DNA from: an uncultured SAR86 cluster bacterium
Lineage (GTDB): Bacteria > Pseudomonadota > Gammaproteobacteria > Magnimaribacterales > AG-339-G14
Direction: 5' to 3'
Length of the DNA stretch: 64,000 nucleotides
NCBI GenBank assembly: GCA_902522825.1
Contig: CABYXE010000001.1
Span: forward strand, 62,001 to 126,000
Shown: positions 18,040-30,910 of the stretch, piece after piece
Numbering within the stretch: the stretch's first letter is position 1
How the letters are laid out: each line of letters opens with the position of its first letter
The notes under the pieces: model-generated
The model's input: only the letters and a program-made list of their open reading frames with translations
Told to the model about the DNA's origin: nothing
Databases searched by the model: none
Translations under genes and position numbers: made by a program

Positions 18040-21340
<3,301 letters not shown>

Positions 21341-21344
<4 letters not shown>

Positions 21345-23773
21345 ATCGCAGCTAATTTCATTGCCTCATCAACATCTACCGAAACTAGCCTGGAAACACC
21401 TGGTTCCTGCATGGTCACACCTAAAAGATGCTTGCTCTTCTCCATAGAGATTTTATTATGAGTTACAAAAATAAATTGGACTCGATCAGACATCTCCTCA
21501 ACCATCGAGATAAATCTTGCCGCATTGAAATCGTCTAAAGGCGCATCAACTTCATCTAAAATGCAAAAAGGAGCTGGATTTAGGGCAAAGAAAGAGAAAA
21601 CTAGCGCTATTGCTGAAAGTGCTTTTTCTCCTCCAGAAAGTTGAGATACGTTTACATTTTTTTTACCAGGAGGCATTGCTCTAAATAGAACTCCAGCTTC
21701 TAAAAGATCTTCGCTTGTAAGCTCCAAGTTTGCATGACCACCACCAAAAAGTTTTGGAAAAAGCTCGCCTACTTTTAAGTTTAATTGATCCAAAGTATCT
21801 TTAAATTTTGTTTTTGATTCCAAATCAATTTTTTTAATTGCATTTTGTAAAGTAGTGAGTGCTTTCTCTAATTCAGCAAACTGAGACTCTATTTCATTTT
21901 TTCTCTCTTCTTCGATTTTATATTCTTCAGCTGCTGCTAAATTTATAGGTCCAATCCTTGATATTGATGATTCTATTTTAGAAATTTCATTGATGAGATT
22001 ATCTTCGGATTCATCATTATCAAGTTGTTTTAATAATTCTTCTAAAATAAAGTCGTCTTTTTCTAATTGCTTAAAATAAATTTCTGCTTCAGATATATAG
22101 CCTTGTCTTTTTAATTTAGAGTCTTGTGAATCAGATCTAATTTTTTCAATAGAAATATCAACTTCGTGGGACTTTCTTTCGTTTTGTCTTATCTGCTCTG
22201 AAATATCAGAAAATTTTGTTCTTCTATCAGAAAGATCTCCCTCAACATTTGCTCTCGAATCTAGCAAAGGCTTCATATCTTTCTCTAATTCAGATATTGG
22301 TTGAGTTAGTTCTTCAAGCTGCTTATTGCAAGATTCAAGATTATTATTAGTTAAATGTTCTTGCTCATCAAAAGATGCTAGGTCACTTGATATAGTTGCA
22401 AGACTAACCTTAAGATTGGTAATTTCTCCACTCAAGGATAACAAGTCATTTTTTTGAGCTATAAATTTTTCTTCTTGATAGTCTTCTTGTTTTTCTAAAA
22501 TTTCATTTAATCTAGATAACTTTTCTTCAAATTTTTCTAAATCTACAATTATTGGGTTCAAGTCTTCACTAGTCTTAGAATCAAAATTAAGTTTAAAATT
22601 CTTAACACTATTCATTAAATTAGATTGTTCAATAAGAATTTGTTTCAAAATAAAAACTGGTGACATTGCTCCATCTAGTTTTGAAATTGAAGCGTCCATT
22701 TTTTCTAGTTGAGGTTCTTTTTCTGCAAGATCAAAATTTAGTTTTTCCATTTTTTCTAAAAAGGAAACTTTTTTATCGGCTATGTTTAATAGGGTTTCTT
22801 TGTGTGATTGTATTTCAAGATTTAGCTCATTTTTTTTCTCCTTTAGAAAAACTAATTGTTGCTCAGATTTTGAAAGGTTAGCTCCGCTAGAATAAAAATC
22901 TTCTTGAATGGAATCTATTTCTAATTGCAGCTCATTTTGTTTTGCTCTAAAGGTTTCAATTGAGGTTAATAAAGTTTGCTTTTCGCTTTGCAATTTCTCT
23001 ATTTCTAGTTCTGTTTGTTTTACACTTAAATCTAATTTAGATGCAGCTTCATTTCTTGCTTGCCAACTAAAAGCTTTCAATAATCCGTTTAATTTTTTTT
23101 CTTTCTCCTTTAAAAAATTGTATTTCTCAGCCGATTTAACTTGTTGGTTTAGTTTTACTAAAGTCCTTTCAATTTCTTCTCTTAAATCAGAAACTCTATT
23201 TAGGTTTTCTCTTGTTTTTTTAATTCTAGACTCTGTTTCTTTTTTTCTTTCCCTATAAATCGAAATACCTGCTACTTCCTCTATATAGGCCCTCAATTCT
23301 TCTGGCTTAGAACTTATTAGCTTAGTTGCCATTTCCTGTTCAATAACAGCATAACTTCTTGGCCCTAGCCCTGTTCCTAAAAAGATATCTGTAATATCTT
23401 TTCTTCTGCATTCAGATCCATTCAAAGAATAAGTGGATTTTCCATCTAAATCTAAGACCCTTTTTACAGAGATTTCTGAATAAGAAGAGTATTCTCCACC
23501 TAATCTTCCTTGATCATTATTAAAAAGTAGTTCTACTGAAGCTCTGCTAGATGGAGCTCTTGATGAAGAGCCATTGAAAATTACATCTGCCATTGATTCT
23601 CCTCTCAAGTTTTTAGCAGAAATTTCACCCATTACCCATCTAACCGCATCGATAATATTAGATTTACCGCACCCATTAGGGCCAACTACGCCTGACATGC
23701 TGGAGGGGAGGCTAATTTTCGTTGGATCAACGAAAGATTTAAAACCTGAAAGACTAATATTTTTTAATCGCAT
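21341..23773 (-). CDS. smc: Chromosome-condensation ATPase SMC, short form without recognisable hinge
   Basis: 810 residues, against about 1150-1190 for ordinary bacterial SMC. The N-terminal head is complete: Walker A GPNGCGKS (31-38) and the arginine-finger region SSRASV. So is the C-terminal head: signature LSGGEKA (712-718), Walker B FCILDEVDAPLD (736-747) and switch VTHNK. Two coiled-coil arms (about 175-365 and 410-650) are joined by about 45 residues (MSPVFILKQILIEQSNLMNS). No 150-residue SMC hinge domain and no CxxC zinc hook is present. No stop or frameshift is seen. No scpA or scpB in the window. Confidence 0.95.
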
Positions 23774-23810
23774 ATGTAGCTTTAAAGCTATATTTTAAAC
23801 GATTTATTAC

Positions 23811-24398
23811 CTATTTACTGTTGTTATTTTGTTTTATTTCTAATTCTTTTAACGCAGAATTCATGACTATAATTAAGGATTTTTTTTGATCTTCACTTGT
23901 TACATTTTCAAGCGCGATAGACCAGTTTTTAAGAGCTTCCTCAAACTTACTTTGACTAAACAAATAAAGCCCATTCATTGTTAAAGCTTTATGATTAGAA
24001 GGATCTAAAAATAATGACTTACTTAAAGCCTTTAAAACGTCTTTATTAAATGAAAGATTATTTAAAAGATATTGAACTTCTGCAAATGAGGCATAAAGCT
24101 CAGAATCAGCCTGACTAGGAAAATTCTGAATATAGTTTTCTAAGACTTTGTATGATTGAGCGTAATATCCATCTGCTAATAAATTCATTGCTAAAAGACT
24201 TAATTCAGAAGAGGAAATATTATTTATTTGAAGTAATTCATCAATCCTGTTGTCTAATTCAATAATATAATTTAGATCTTTTTCTGATTCATAGAATGTT
24301 TTAAATGATTGTTTGGTTAGATTGTCAAAGCCGCCGATAAATAAGTAAACAATCAAAGTAAAGATAATCAAAGAAAACAAAAGAACCTTATTTGTCAT
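23811..24398 (-). CDS. ccmI: Cytochrome c maturation protein CcmI-like (TPR)
   Basis: 195 residues from the ATG at 24398, which overlaps the ccmH stop as ATGA; the track's longer form uses a TTG. One transmembrane segment (VLLFSLIIFTLIVYLFIGGF) is followed by TPR-like helices (YYAQSYKVLENYIQNFPSQADSEL, FLDPSNHKALTMNGLYLFSQSKFEEAL). CcmI holds apocytochrome c for CcmF/CcmH. It is much shorter than the two-helix CcmI of other proteobacteria, keeping mainly one helix and the TPR part. Last ccm gene, 37 bases before smc. Confidence 0.75.
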   Translation of the reverse strand: MTNKVLLFSLIIFTLIVYLFIGGFDNLTKQSFKTFYESEKDLNYIIELDNRIDELLQINNISSSELSLLAMNLLADGYYAQSYKVLENYIQNFPSQADSELYASFAEVQYLLNNLSFNKDVLKALSKSLFLDPSNHKALTMNGLYLFSQSKFEEALKNWSIALENVTSEDQKKSLIIVMNSALKELEIKQNNNSK

Positions 24399-24778
24399 TT
24401 TTTTATCAGAACCAAACAAAGCAAATATAGTGAAAATATAATTAGAACTACCGGAAACAGGAAAAGCAAATATGAATAGTTGTTAGTGGGAGGCATATAC
24501 AAAATATCATCGCCAAATTTATTCGCCAAATAAATTTTAATCTGATCATCAGTCTTATCTTCTGAGATCATTTCAAAGACTATGTTTTTCATATCTGTGG
24601 CAATGGGAGCTGACGATCCGCTGATACTCGAGCCCTCACATAAAGGACAACTTATTTCATTAGATAATGTATAAAATCTTTTTTCATGATCTAAAGAAGA
24701 AAAAGAATATAAATCTAAAGCCTCTTGATTAAACAGCGAAAGAGAAAATAAAAGAAAAAAGTATTTAAAAAAATTCAT
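24395..24778 (-). CDS. ccmH: Cytochrome c maturation protein CcmH/CycL
   Basis: 127 residues. A signal sequence (MNFFKYFFLLFSLSLFNQEA) precedes the redox motif CPLC in NEISCPLCEGSSISGSSAPIA (usually LRCxxCQ). FGDDILYMPP and a C-terminal transmembrane helix follow. Known role: reduces the apocytochrome CXXCH disulfide before heme ligation. It overlaps ccmG and ccmI by 4 bases each. Confidence 0.92.
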   Translation of the reverse strand: MNFFKYFFLLFSLSLFNQEALDLYSFSSLDHEKRFYTLSNEISCPLCEGSSISGSSAPIATDMKNIVFEMISEDKTDDQIKIYLANKFGDDILYMPPTNNYSYLLFLFPVVLIIFSLYLLCLVLIKK

Positions 24779-25281
24779 TTTATTAATTTTATAAATTTAT
24801 TTGTCCAAATATTTTCATTAACAATGCCGATATGTTTTTGAATTATTTTATTTTCTTTATCTATTAAATAAGTTTCCGGCGCACCAGAAACTCCAATTTC
24901 CAAACCAAAATTTCCTCTGGGGTCGTATATAGTTTTCCAATATGGATTTCCAAACTGATCAAGCCATCTAATAGCTTTTTCTTTGTCATCTTTATAATTT
25001 AATCCGAATATTTTTATTCCTTTATTTTTTAAATTCATTAAGAATCCATGCTCTAATTTGCAATTAACACACCACGTAGCCCAAACATTGATTAATTTAT
25101 ATTCACCTTCAATAAATGCGTCTTGATTAATAATATCTCCAGTTAGTTCTTTCATTTTAAAAGAAGGGAAACTAGAAACTTCTATTAGTTTTTCGTTGGG
25201 ATTTAAAAGGGTTAAAGTAAATATAGAAAATAAGATTCCTATAGATATAGTCGAAAATATAAATAGCCGAAATTTATTCAT
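24775..25281 (-). CDS. ccmG: Thiol:disulfide interchange protein CcmG (DsbE)
   Basis: 168 residues. An N-terminal membrane anchor (LFIFSTISIGILFSIFTLTLL) and a periplasmic thioredoxin fold with active site WATWCVNCKLEHGFL. The GVSGAPETYLIDKENKI cis-proline region is typical of DsbE. Supplies electrons to keep apocytochrome thiols reduced. Overlaps ccmF by 8 bases. Confidence 0.94.
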   Translation of the reverse strand: MNKFRLFIFSTISIGILFSIFTLTLLNPNEKLIEVSSFPSFKMKELTGDIINQDAFIEGEYKLINVWATWCVNCKLEHGFLMNLKNKGIKIFGLNYKDDKEKAIRWLDQFGNPYWKTIYDPRGNFGLEIGVSGAPETYLIDKENKIIQKHIGIVNENIWTNKFIKLIK

Positions 25282-27166
25282 ATTTTATTCTTCTAAATAC
25301 TGCCAAGAATCCTCCGATCATCATAATCAATGCGCCAATCCAAATTAATCTGACGAAGGGTTTTATTTGTATCTTTGCAATCCACTTTCCAGACTCAAGT
25401 TTTTCACTAAGACTTATGTATAAGTCCTCTTTCGGCCTTATATAGATATCAGATTCTGTCATTACATTATTTGAAGCTGGATAAAAACTTTTTTCAGGCT
25501 TTAATAAAATTTTCTTTTGAGTTACGTTATTTTCAACTTCAAATTGCACAACTTCAGAAAAATAATTTGAGAATTCCTCTTTACCCTCTTCAATAAGCTT
25601 AACTTTATAGTTGCTTAAATTTGTGAATTCCCCTTTTCCTATTATTACTTCTTTGTTTTGTGAAAAAGATGAGACCACTCCAATTCCTAAGATCATAATT
25701 GCAATTCCAAAGTGTGCAGTAACCATTCCTAAATTATTAACTACTAAATTTTTATTATTCAGATTTTTAAAAATATAAATTACTAATCCAGAAATTATTG
25801 CGGCAAACATTAAATAACTGGCAAATGAAAAAATGTCCGGATAACTAAACAATGTATAGGTAAAAAGGAAAGTAAGTAAAAAAACTATTCCCAAGAGAAG
25901 AAGATAGTAGTTTTTTTGTTTTTTTGAATTTCCCCATGAAGTTAATATTCCATACCCTTGAAAAAAAGCTATAAAGAAAGCTATAGGAACACTTGTTAAA
26001 TTAAAATAAGGAGCGCCAACAGTTATACTTTTTCCACCTGTAAAAATATCATAAATAATTGGATATATAGTGCCAAATAAAATAACAGCAGCAAGTATCA
26101 AAAGTAAGGCGTTATTAATTAATAAGAAGAACTCTTTGGAATAAAAAGTGTAATCCGTTGTTTCTTTTGGAACTGTATCTGCCCGAAAAAAAAGATAAAA
26201 AGAGTAGATTGAAATTAAAAGCGTAATTATCAGCAAAATTAAGCCTCTTTCTGGATCAAGAGCGAAAGTATGAACAGAAGTTAAAATTCCTGATCTAACT
26301 AAGAACATACCAATAAAACTTCCAATCACAGCTAAAACTGCCAACAAGATCGTCCAATTCACAAATATATTTCTTTTATCTGTGACAATCGCAGAATGAA
26401 TTAAAGCTGTTGCAATAAGCCAAGGTATTAAGGATGAATTTTCAACGGGGTCCCAAAACCACCAGCCGCCCCAACCAAGCTCATAATAAGCCCACCAACT
26501 TCCAAGCGCTATCCCAAGTGTTAGAAAACTCCAAGATAAAGTAGTCCATTTTTTTATCCTTGAAGACCAAGCGTCTTTCACTCCAATACATCTCCCAAGT
26601 GCAATGGCGAATGGAATAACTAAACCAGCGTAACCCAAATAAAGCATTGGTGGATGAATGGTAAAAGCAAAATCTTGTAATAAAGGATTCAAATCTGTTC
26701 CATTTAAAGGAGGAACTGGCAATAATCTTTCAAATGGATTTGAGGTAAAAATTGTGAATCCTGCAAAACTCATAAAAATTAACGACGTGAATCCATAAAG
26801 ATAGTTTTTATCTCTAGCTGATTGATATTTCGAAAATAATGCAAATAAAATAATCCACAAAGAAAGAATTAAAATAAATAAGAGCATAGATCCTTCATGA
26901 CCTCCCCACAAAGCAGATATTTTGTAATAATTTGGAAGAAAAGGATTTGAGTTACTTGCTACATAAAGCACACTAAAATCATCAAATAAAAAAGATACTT
27001 CGAGCGCAAGAAAGCTAAGAAAAACAAATCCAAATTTAAAATAAATTAAAGTACTTAAATCGAGTATTTCTCTTTCAAAATAATAAGAAAAAGTAGCTAA
27101 GCAAAAAATAAAAGTGGCTACAGAAAAAGATGCAATAAGAAAGAAATTTCCAATTTCTGGAATCAT
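25274..27166 (-). CDS. ccmF: Heme lyase CcmF
   Basis: 630 residues, polytopic inner-membrane protein. The WWD domain WGGWWFWDPVENSSLIPWL binds heme on the periplasmic side. HEGSMLLF and FTIHPPMLYLGYAG contain conserved heme-ligand histidines. A C-terminal periplasmic region and the last helix (IWIGALIMMIGGFLAVFRR) are as usual. Joins heme delivered by CcmE to the apocytochrome. Length normal. Confidence 0.97.
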   Translation of the reverse strand: MIPEIGNFFLIASFSVATFIFCLATFSYYFEREILDLSTLIYFKFGFVFLSFLALEVSFLFDDFSVLYVASNSNPFLPNYYKISALWGGHEGSMLLFILILSLWIILFALFSKYQSARDKNYLYGFTSLIFMSFAGFTIFTSNPFERLLPVPPLNGTDLNPLLQDFAFTIHPPMLYLGYAGLVIPFAIALGRCIGVKDAWSSRIKKWTTLSWSFLTLGIALGSWWAYYELGWGGWWFWDPVENSSLIPWLIATALIHSAIVTDKRNIFVNWTILLAVLAVIGSFIGMFLVRSGILTSVHTFALDPERGLILLIITLLISIYSFYLFFRADTVPKETTDYTFYSKEFFLLINNALLLILAAVILFGTIYPIIYDIFTGGKSITVGAPYFNLTSVPIAFFIAFFQGYGILTSWGNSKKQKNYYLLLLGIVFLLTFLFTYTLFSYPDIFSFASYLMFAAIISGLVIYIFKNLNNKNLVVNNLGMVTAHFGIAIMILGIGVVSSFSQNKEVIIGKGEFTNLSNYKVKLIEEGKEEFSNYFSEVVQFEVENNVTQKKILLKPEKSFYPASNNVMTESDIYIRPKEDLYISLSEKLESGKWIAKIQIKPFVRLIWIGALIMMIGGFLAVFRRIKYE

Positions 27167-27588
27167 TTTCCCTCCAAGGCGTTAACTACTTCTTTTGGTT
27201 CATAATTTTCATCGTGTTTAGCTAAAATTTCAAATGCCTGAAAACTATTATTGTTTTTGTCATAGTAACCTGTTGCCACAACACCTGCGTCTTCTTTAAA
27301 TAGATCAGGCAAAATTCCAGAATATTTAACGGCTACTTTCTCTTTTAAGTCTGTAATTATAAAGTTTACTTCTAGAGAATCTGAAACTCTATTCAAAGAG
27401 CCTTTTTCAACTAGTCCTCCTATCCTGATTGATTTATTTTTAAGCGGTCCAGATTCTAATAATTCAGAGGGAGAATAAAATAAATTTATATTTTGATTTA
27501 GAGCAATCAAAACTAATCCTACCGCAACAGCAGATGAACTTACTATAAATAAGACTGCATAGAGTCTATTTCTTCTAATCTTTATCAA
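27163..27588 (-). CDS. ccmE: Heme chaperone CcmE
   Basis: 141 residues. MIKIRRNRLYAVLFI matches the N-terminus of E. coli CcmE, so translation begins at a TTG at 27588 and no ATG serves. One transmembrane anchor, an OB-fold domain (IRIGGLVEKGSL, FIITDLKEKVAVKYSGILPDLF), and the heme-binding motif HDENY with the covalent His. It overlaps ccmD by 14 bases and ccmF by 4. Confidence 0.95.
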   Translation of the reverse strand: MIKIRRNRLYAVLFIVSSSAVAVGLVLIALNQNINLFYSPSELLESGPLKNKSIRIGGLVEKGSLNRVSDSLEVNFIITDLKEKVAVKYSGILPDLFKEDAGVVATGYYDKNNNSFQAFEILAKHDENYEPKEVVNALEGK

Positions 27589-27715
27589 TTTCTTGTAATG
27601 TTTTTAATTTTTTTAGTTTAAATTTTGGAATTATCAAATTTAAGCCAATTAAAAAAAGAGTTAAAAAAAAGACAAACCAAACGTGAAAATTATAATCGTT
27701 AAAATCGTAAATCAT
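27575..27715 (-). CDS. ccmD: Heme exporter protein CcmD
   Basis: Below the track's length limit. A 46-residue ORF, MIYDFNDYNFHVWFVFF, then a hydrophobic helix and a basic tail KFKLKKLKTLQEIDKD. This is CcmD in size, topology (one helix) and position between ccmC and ccmE. Known role: helps release holo-CcmE from CcmABC. Start 3 bases after the ccmC stop; its end overlaps ccmE. Confidence 0.88.
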   Translation of the reverse strand: MIYDFNDYNFHVWFVFFLTLFLIGLNLIIPKFKLKKLKTLQEIDKD

Positions 27716-27718
27716 TTT

Positions 27719-28465
27719 TTATAAACTTTTAAACCATTCTTTATTAATTTCTCTTTTTGCAATTTCCGCCCTCATTGCCATTAAACCTGATAAAAGAACA
27801 ATTAAGTAAAACCCTATGATGGAAAGTAAAAGTGGATATAACATTTCAAGAGAAATTGTAGAACTTTCAGTTAGCTTGATGCTCGAAGGTTGATGGAGAG
27901 TATTCCACCAATCAACAGATTTTTTTATTATCGGTAAATTAACGGCGCCTACTAGAGTCAGAATTGAAACTGCTTGATCAGCTGATTTTTTTTCACTAAA
28001 AGACGAATATAAGCTGATAATGGCAATATAAAATATAAATAAAACTAAGGTTGAAGTAAGTCTTGCATCCCAAATCCACCAAGTTCCCCAAGTAGGTTGG
28101 CCCCATATAGAACCACTTATTAAAGCTAAAAATGTGAATGATGCGCCTATAGGCGCCATTGATTTTATAAAAATACCTGCCATTTTCATTCGCCAAATCA
28201 TTGAAACAATTGCGGCTATCGTCATAGTGTAATAAATAGATTGAGAGACAGAAGCAGCTGGAACATGCATATAAATTATTCTGTAAACATCGCCTTGTTT
28301 ATAGTCTGTAGGAGAGTAAAAAATTCCCCAGCCGAGTCCTATAAATAAAGGGATTAAAGATATAAACGCCACGTAAGGAATTGCAATTCCAGAAAACTTA
28401 TAAAACCAAGGGTAAGAACCTAACTTGTGATAAAAAGTTATAAATTTTTTTAAGATCTTACTCAT
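27719..28465 (-). CDS. ccmC: Heme exporter protein CcmC
   Basis: 248 residues with six hydrophobic segments. The tryptophan-rich WWD motif is QPTWGTWWIWDARLTSTLVLF, with flanking conserved His in IYMHVPAAS and in NTLHQPSSI. Presents heme to CcmE. Overlaps ccmB by 8 bases. Confidence 0.96.
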   Translation of the reverse strand: MSKILKKFITFYHKLGSYPWFYKFSGIAIPYVAFISLIPLFIGLGWGIFYSPTDYKQGDVYRIIYMHVPAASVSQSIYYTMTIAAIVSMIWRMKMAGIFIKSMAPIGASFTFLALISGSIWGQPTWGTWWIWDARLTSTLVLFIFYIAIISLYSSFSEKKSADQAVSILTLVGAVNLPIIKKSVDWWNTLHQPSSIKLTESSTISLEMLYPLLLSIIGFYLIVLLSGLMAMRAEIAKREINKEWFKSL

Positions 28466-29132
28466 AATGAAGCCTCAAAGCACCAATACATGCATAACAA
28501 ATTAACGGAAGTAAAAAAATAAATATCGCCAATAATAATAAAAAATAAAAAGTTGGGTCTTCGCCATTTAAAAAACTAGAAACTGATGCTGTGCCTAAGA
28601 TTAAAACTGGCAAGCTTAAAGGTAAAACTATTGCTGGACCGAGTATAGAACTTTTTCCCAAAGATAAGGCTCCTGCAAGGGCGCCAAATAATGATATTAC
28701 TGGAGTTCCTAATAAAAGACTTATTAACAAAATAGTTAAACTTTCTGGTGGAAGAAATAAAAGGAAAACGACAGTTGAAGATAAAATAATTATTGGCAAT
28801 GAACTAAAAATCCAATTAACTAATATTTTTATAAGAACCAAGCTTAATGTAGTACTTCTTAAAGAAAAAAATATATCTAATGAACCATCTTCGTAGTCTT
28901 CATTAAAAATGTTTTGGATTGATAAAAGTGTTGATAAAAGTACACAAATCCAAGTTATACCCGGAGCCAATAATGCTAAATCATTTGGATCATTAGATAA
29001 AGCTAGCGGGTAAAGCGAAAGAGTAATCAAAAAAAACACTATTGGACTTAAATAAGTACTTGATCTTTTTTTATATGAAACAAGCTCTTTCATGAAAACT
29101 CTTTTAGAAATATTATTCATTTTTATAGTCAT
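28458..29132 (-). CDS. ccmB: Heme exporter permease CcmB
   Basis: 224 residues with about six transmembrane helices. The N-terminal FMKELVSYKKRSSTYLSPIVFFLITLSLYPLAL and APGITWICVLLSTLLSIQNIF correspond to CcmB. Permease partner of CcmA in the ABC complex that drives release of holo-CcmE. Overlaps ccmA by 20 bases. Start may be the ATG four codons in (MNNISKR). Confidence 0.93.
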   Translation of the reverse strand: MTIKMNNISKRVFMKELVSYKKRSSTYLSPIVFFLITLSLYPLALSNDPNDLALLAPGITWICVLLSTLLSIQNIFNEDYEDGSLDIFFSLRSTTLSLVLIKILVNWIFSSLPIIILSSTVVFLLFLPPESLTILLISLLLGTPVISLFGALAGALSLGKSSILGPAIVLPLSLPVLILGTASVSSFLNGEDPTFYFLLLLAIFIFLLPLICYACIGALRLHYE

Positions 29133-29718
29133 CGATATTTATTTCTTTAAATTTTTGGCCTTGATTTTCATGAGAGGTAAAGATAATAGAACTTCCATCG
29201 TTTATTTTTTTTTCAAATACATTATTCAAGTAATCAATGCCTTTGGCATCAAGGTTTGAAAATGGCTCGTCAAGGACATAAAGATCTGCTTGAGAAGCAG
29301 CTAACAGAGATAATAGAACTTTTTTCTTCTGTCCTTCTGAATAATTGCCTAAAAGTGATGAAAATGAGATATCACAACCAAAACTAGAAAAATATTTTTT
29401 TACATTATTTAAATTTAAATCTCGGGCTCTTAGATCATTATTCAAATTTTCTTTTATAGTGAGATTATTTTTGAAACCATTTCTATGGCCTGTATAAAAA
29501 ATATTTGGAAAAGACATATCTTTTATGTTTTCATCTTTGAAATAAATATTTCCTTCGTAGTTTTTAAGAATTCCAGCTATATTTTTTAAAAAAGTACTTT
29601 TCCCTGAACCATTTGAGCCAGAAATTTTAATTATAGTTTTTATATCTAAGTGAAAGCCTAAATTTTCAAAAAGATATTTATCCGAATAGGCATATGATAA
29701 ATTATCGACTTTAAGCAT
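29113..29718 (-). CDS. ccmA: Heme exporter ATPase CcmA
   Basis: 201 residues. Walker A SGSNGSGKST, signature YSEGQKKKVLLS (a variant of the usual LSxGQ), Walker B LYVLDEPFSNLD and the switch His in FTSHE. First gene of the nine-gene ccm operon, with 77 bases to the divergent hisI. Confidence 0.94.
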   Translation of the reverse strand: MLKVDNLSYAYSDKYLFENLGFHLDIKTIIKISGSNGSGKSTFLKNIAGILKNYEGNIYFKDENIKDMSFPNIFYTGHRNGFKNNLTIKENLNNDLRARDLNLNNVKKYFSSFGCDISFSSLLGNYSEGQKKKVLLSLLAASQADLYVLDEPFSNLDAKGIDYLNNVFEKKINDGSSIIFTSHENQGQKFKEINIDDYKNE

Positions 29719-29729
29719 GGCTGAGGTGT

Positions 29730-29748
29730 GTTAAATTAATAATTTAAC
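29730..29748. promoter_or_regulatory. Inverted repeat between ccmA and hisI
   Basis: GTTAAATT-AAT-AATTTAAC is a perfect 8-3-8 palindrome 12 bases upstream of the ccmA start and 47 bases before hisI. It could be an operator, but in DNA this AT-rich such a repeat may be chance. Confidence 0.25.
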
Positions 29749-29795
29749 CATTTTAAGTTAATATTATAGCTAATTATAAAATTTAGGACTTTAGA

Positions 29796-30254
29796 ATGAG
29801 TGATGATTTTGGAAAGAGAATAAGTATAGAAGAGGTAGAAGAAGGAACATTGTTTACACCTAAATTTGATGAAAAAGGCTTAATTCCAGTAATAACAGTA
29901 GAAGACAGCACTAGTGAAATACTTATGCATGGCTACTCAAACAAAGAAGCTTTGCTTAAAACAATCGAAACCAACCAAGCTCATTATTGGAGCAGAAGTA
30001 GAAAAAAAATCTGGAAAAAAGGTGAAACTAGTGGTTTAAATCAAGCAATAAAAAAAATACTCATTGACGACGATCAGGATTGTATAATTTTTAGAGTTGA
30101 ACTCGGTGGAATGGCAGCAAGTTGTCACGTTGGTTATAAATCATGTTTTTATAGGTCATTAGAAGGTAAAAATGAGTTAGTTTTTACTGAGACGGAAAAA
30201 GTTTTTGATCCTGAAGAGGTATACGAAGGTCAAGAAAACCCAACCATTCTTTAA
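29796..30254 (+). CDS. hisI: Phosphoribosyl-AMP cyclohydrolase HisI
   Basis: 152 residues, the monofunctional enzyme of histidine biosynthesis step 3 (E. coli has a HisIE fusion). Motifs: ILMHGYSNKEALLKT, YWSRSRKKIWKKGETSGL, the metal-binding DDDQDCIIFRVE and the zinc cysteines in ASCHVGYKSCFYR. No HisE part follows and no other his gene is in the window. Confidence 0.94.
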   Translation: MSDDFGKRISIEEVEEGTLFTPKFDEKGLIPVITVEDSTSEILMHGYSNKEALLKTIETNQAHYWSRSRKKIWKKGETSGLNQAIKKILIDDDQDCIIFRVELGGMAASCHVGYKSCFYRSLEGKNELVFTETEKVFDPEEVYEGQENPTIL

Positions 30255-30259
30255 TATCT

Positions 30260-30335
30260 GCCCTTGTAGTTTAACTGGATAAAACGGCCGCCTCCTAAGT
30301 GGCAACTCTAGGTTCGAGTCCTGGCTGGGGCACCA
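30260..30335 (+). tRNA. tRNA-Arg (anticodon CCT)
   Basis: 76-nt cloverleaf with encoded CCA. D stem GTTT/AAAC, anticodon stem GCCGC/GTGGC with loop CTCCTAA (anticodon CCT, AGG codon), T stem CTAGG/CCTGG. The acceptor stem GCCCTTG/CTGGGGC has one T-T mismatch and one G-T pair. It starts five bases after the hisI stop. Confidence 0.94.
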
Positions 30336-30454
30336 AAAGGTTTTAAGACTCAATAATCATGAAGGTTTCAGACAACCAGTATATTTCTATATTTTGACCA
30401 ATAAATTTAGTTACAGTTGATAATCGTTGATTCCTGAAAACCTATAATATTTAG

Positions 30455-30781
30455 TTATCTAGTTAAAATCTCCATTGCTTTTTTGTCGTCTACTACAGGG
30501 ACTATTGCAGACTCGCACACTTCGCTCCATCCATTAGCGAATTCAATTACAAGAGTCGGATCGTCTGCCTCAACTATAACTATCCCATTGCCAGTCGTGA
30601 GGTCATGATATCTAGCAAGCTTTTTAGAGCCCTCTAAGAATTGACCATCAAGCTCATCTAACGTCAAGGTAGCAAAAACTTTATATGCCTCTTGATTGCA
30701 TTTGAAATCAATCATGTAGACAGCTGCTTGTGAGATATTACAAAACATTATCGCAACCCCTAGAACAAAGTATTTTTTCAT
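30455..30781 (-). CDS. Exported DUF3303-like protein
   Basis: 108 residues. A cleavable-looking signal sequence (MKKYFVLGVAIMFCNISQA) is followed by a ferredoxin-like small domain. The pattern GIVIVEADDPTLVIEFANGWSEVCESAIVPVVDD resembles DUF3303. Function unknown; probably periplasmic. Isolated gene flanked by about 120 bases on each side with no gene. Confidence 0.65.
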   Translation of the reverse strand: MKKYFVLGVAIMFCNISQAAVYMIDFKCNQEAYKVFATLTLDELDGQFLEGSKKLARYHDLTTGNGIVIVEADDPTLVIEFANGWSEVCESAIVPVVDDKKAMEILTR

Positions 30782-30910
30782 TTTATGTCTCCAATAGATT
30801 TAATGATTTATTATATTAAATTATTATCAAACCGCCATCACTTCTAACTCTTTTTTTCTCATCCTGATAGTTATAGAGTGCATAATTTGCCGAAGCTCCT
30901 TTCTCTGTTT

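Noticed and set aside
28591-28896. 101-residue plus-strand ORF within ccmB
   Set aside because: Shadow of ccmB; basic low-complexity composition with no family match.
30336-30454. Possible attachment site or leader after tRNA-Arg
   Set aside because: No integrase, no duplicated tRNA 3' end and no mobile-element gene nearby; only a weak AGGTTTCAG/CTGAAAACCT complement with a long loop is present.
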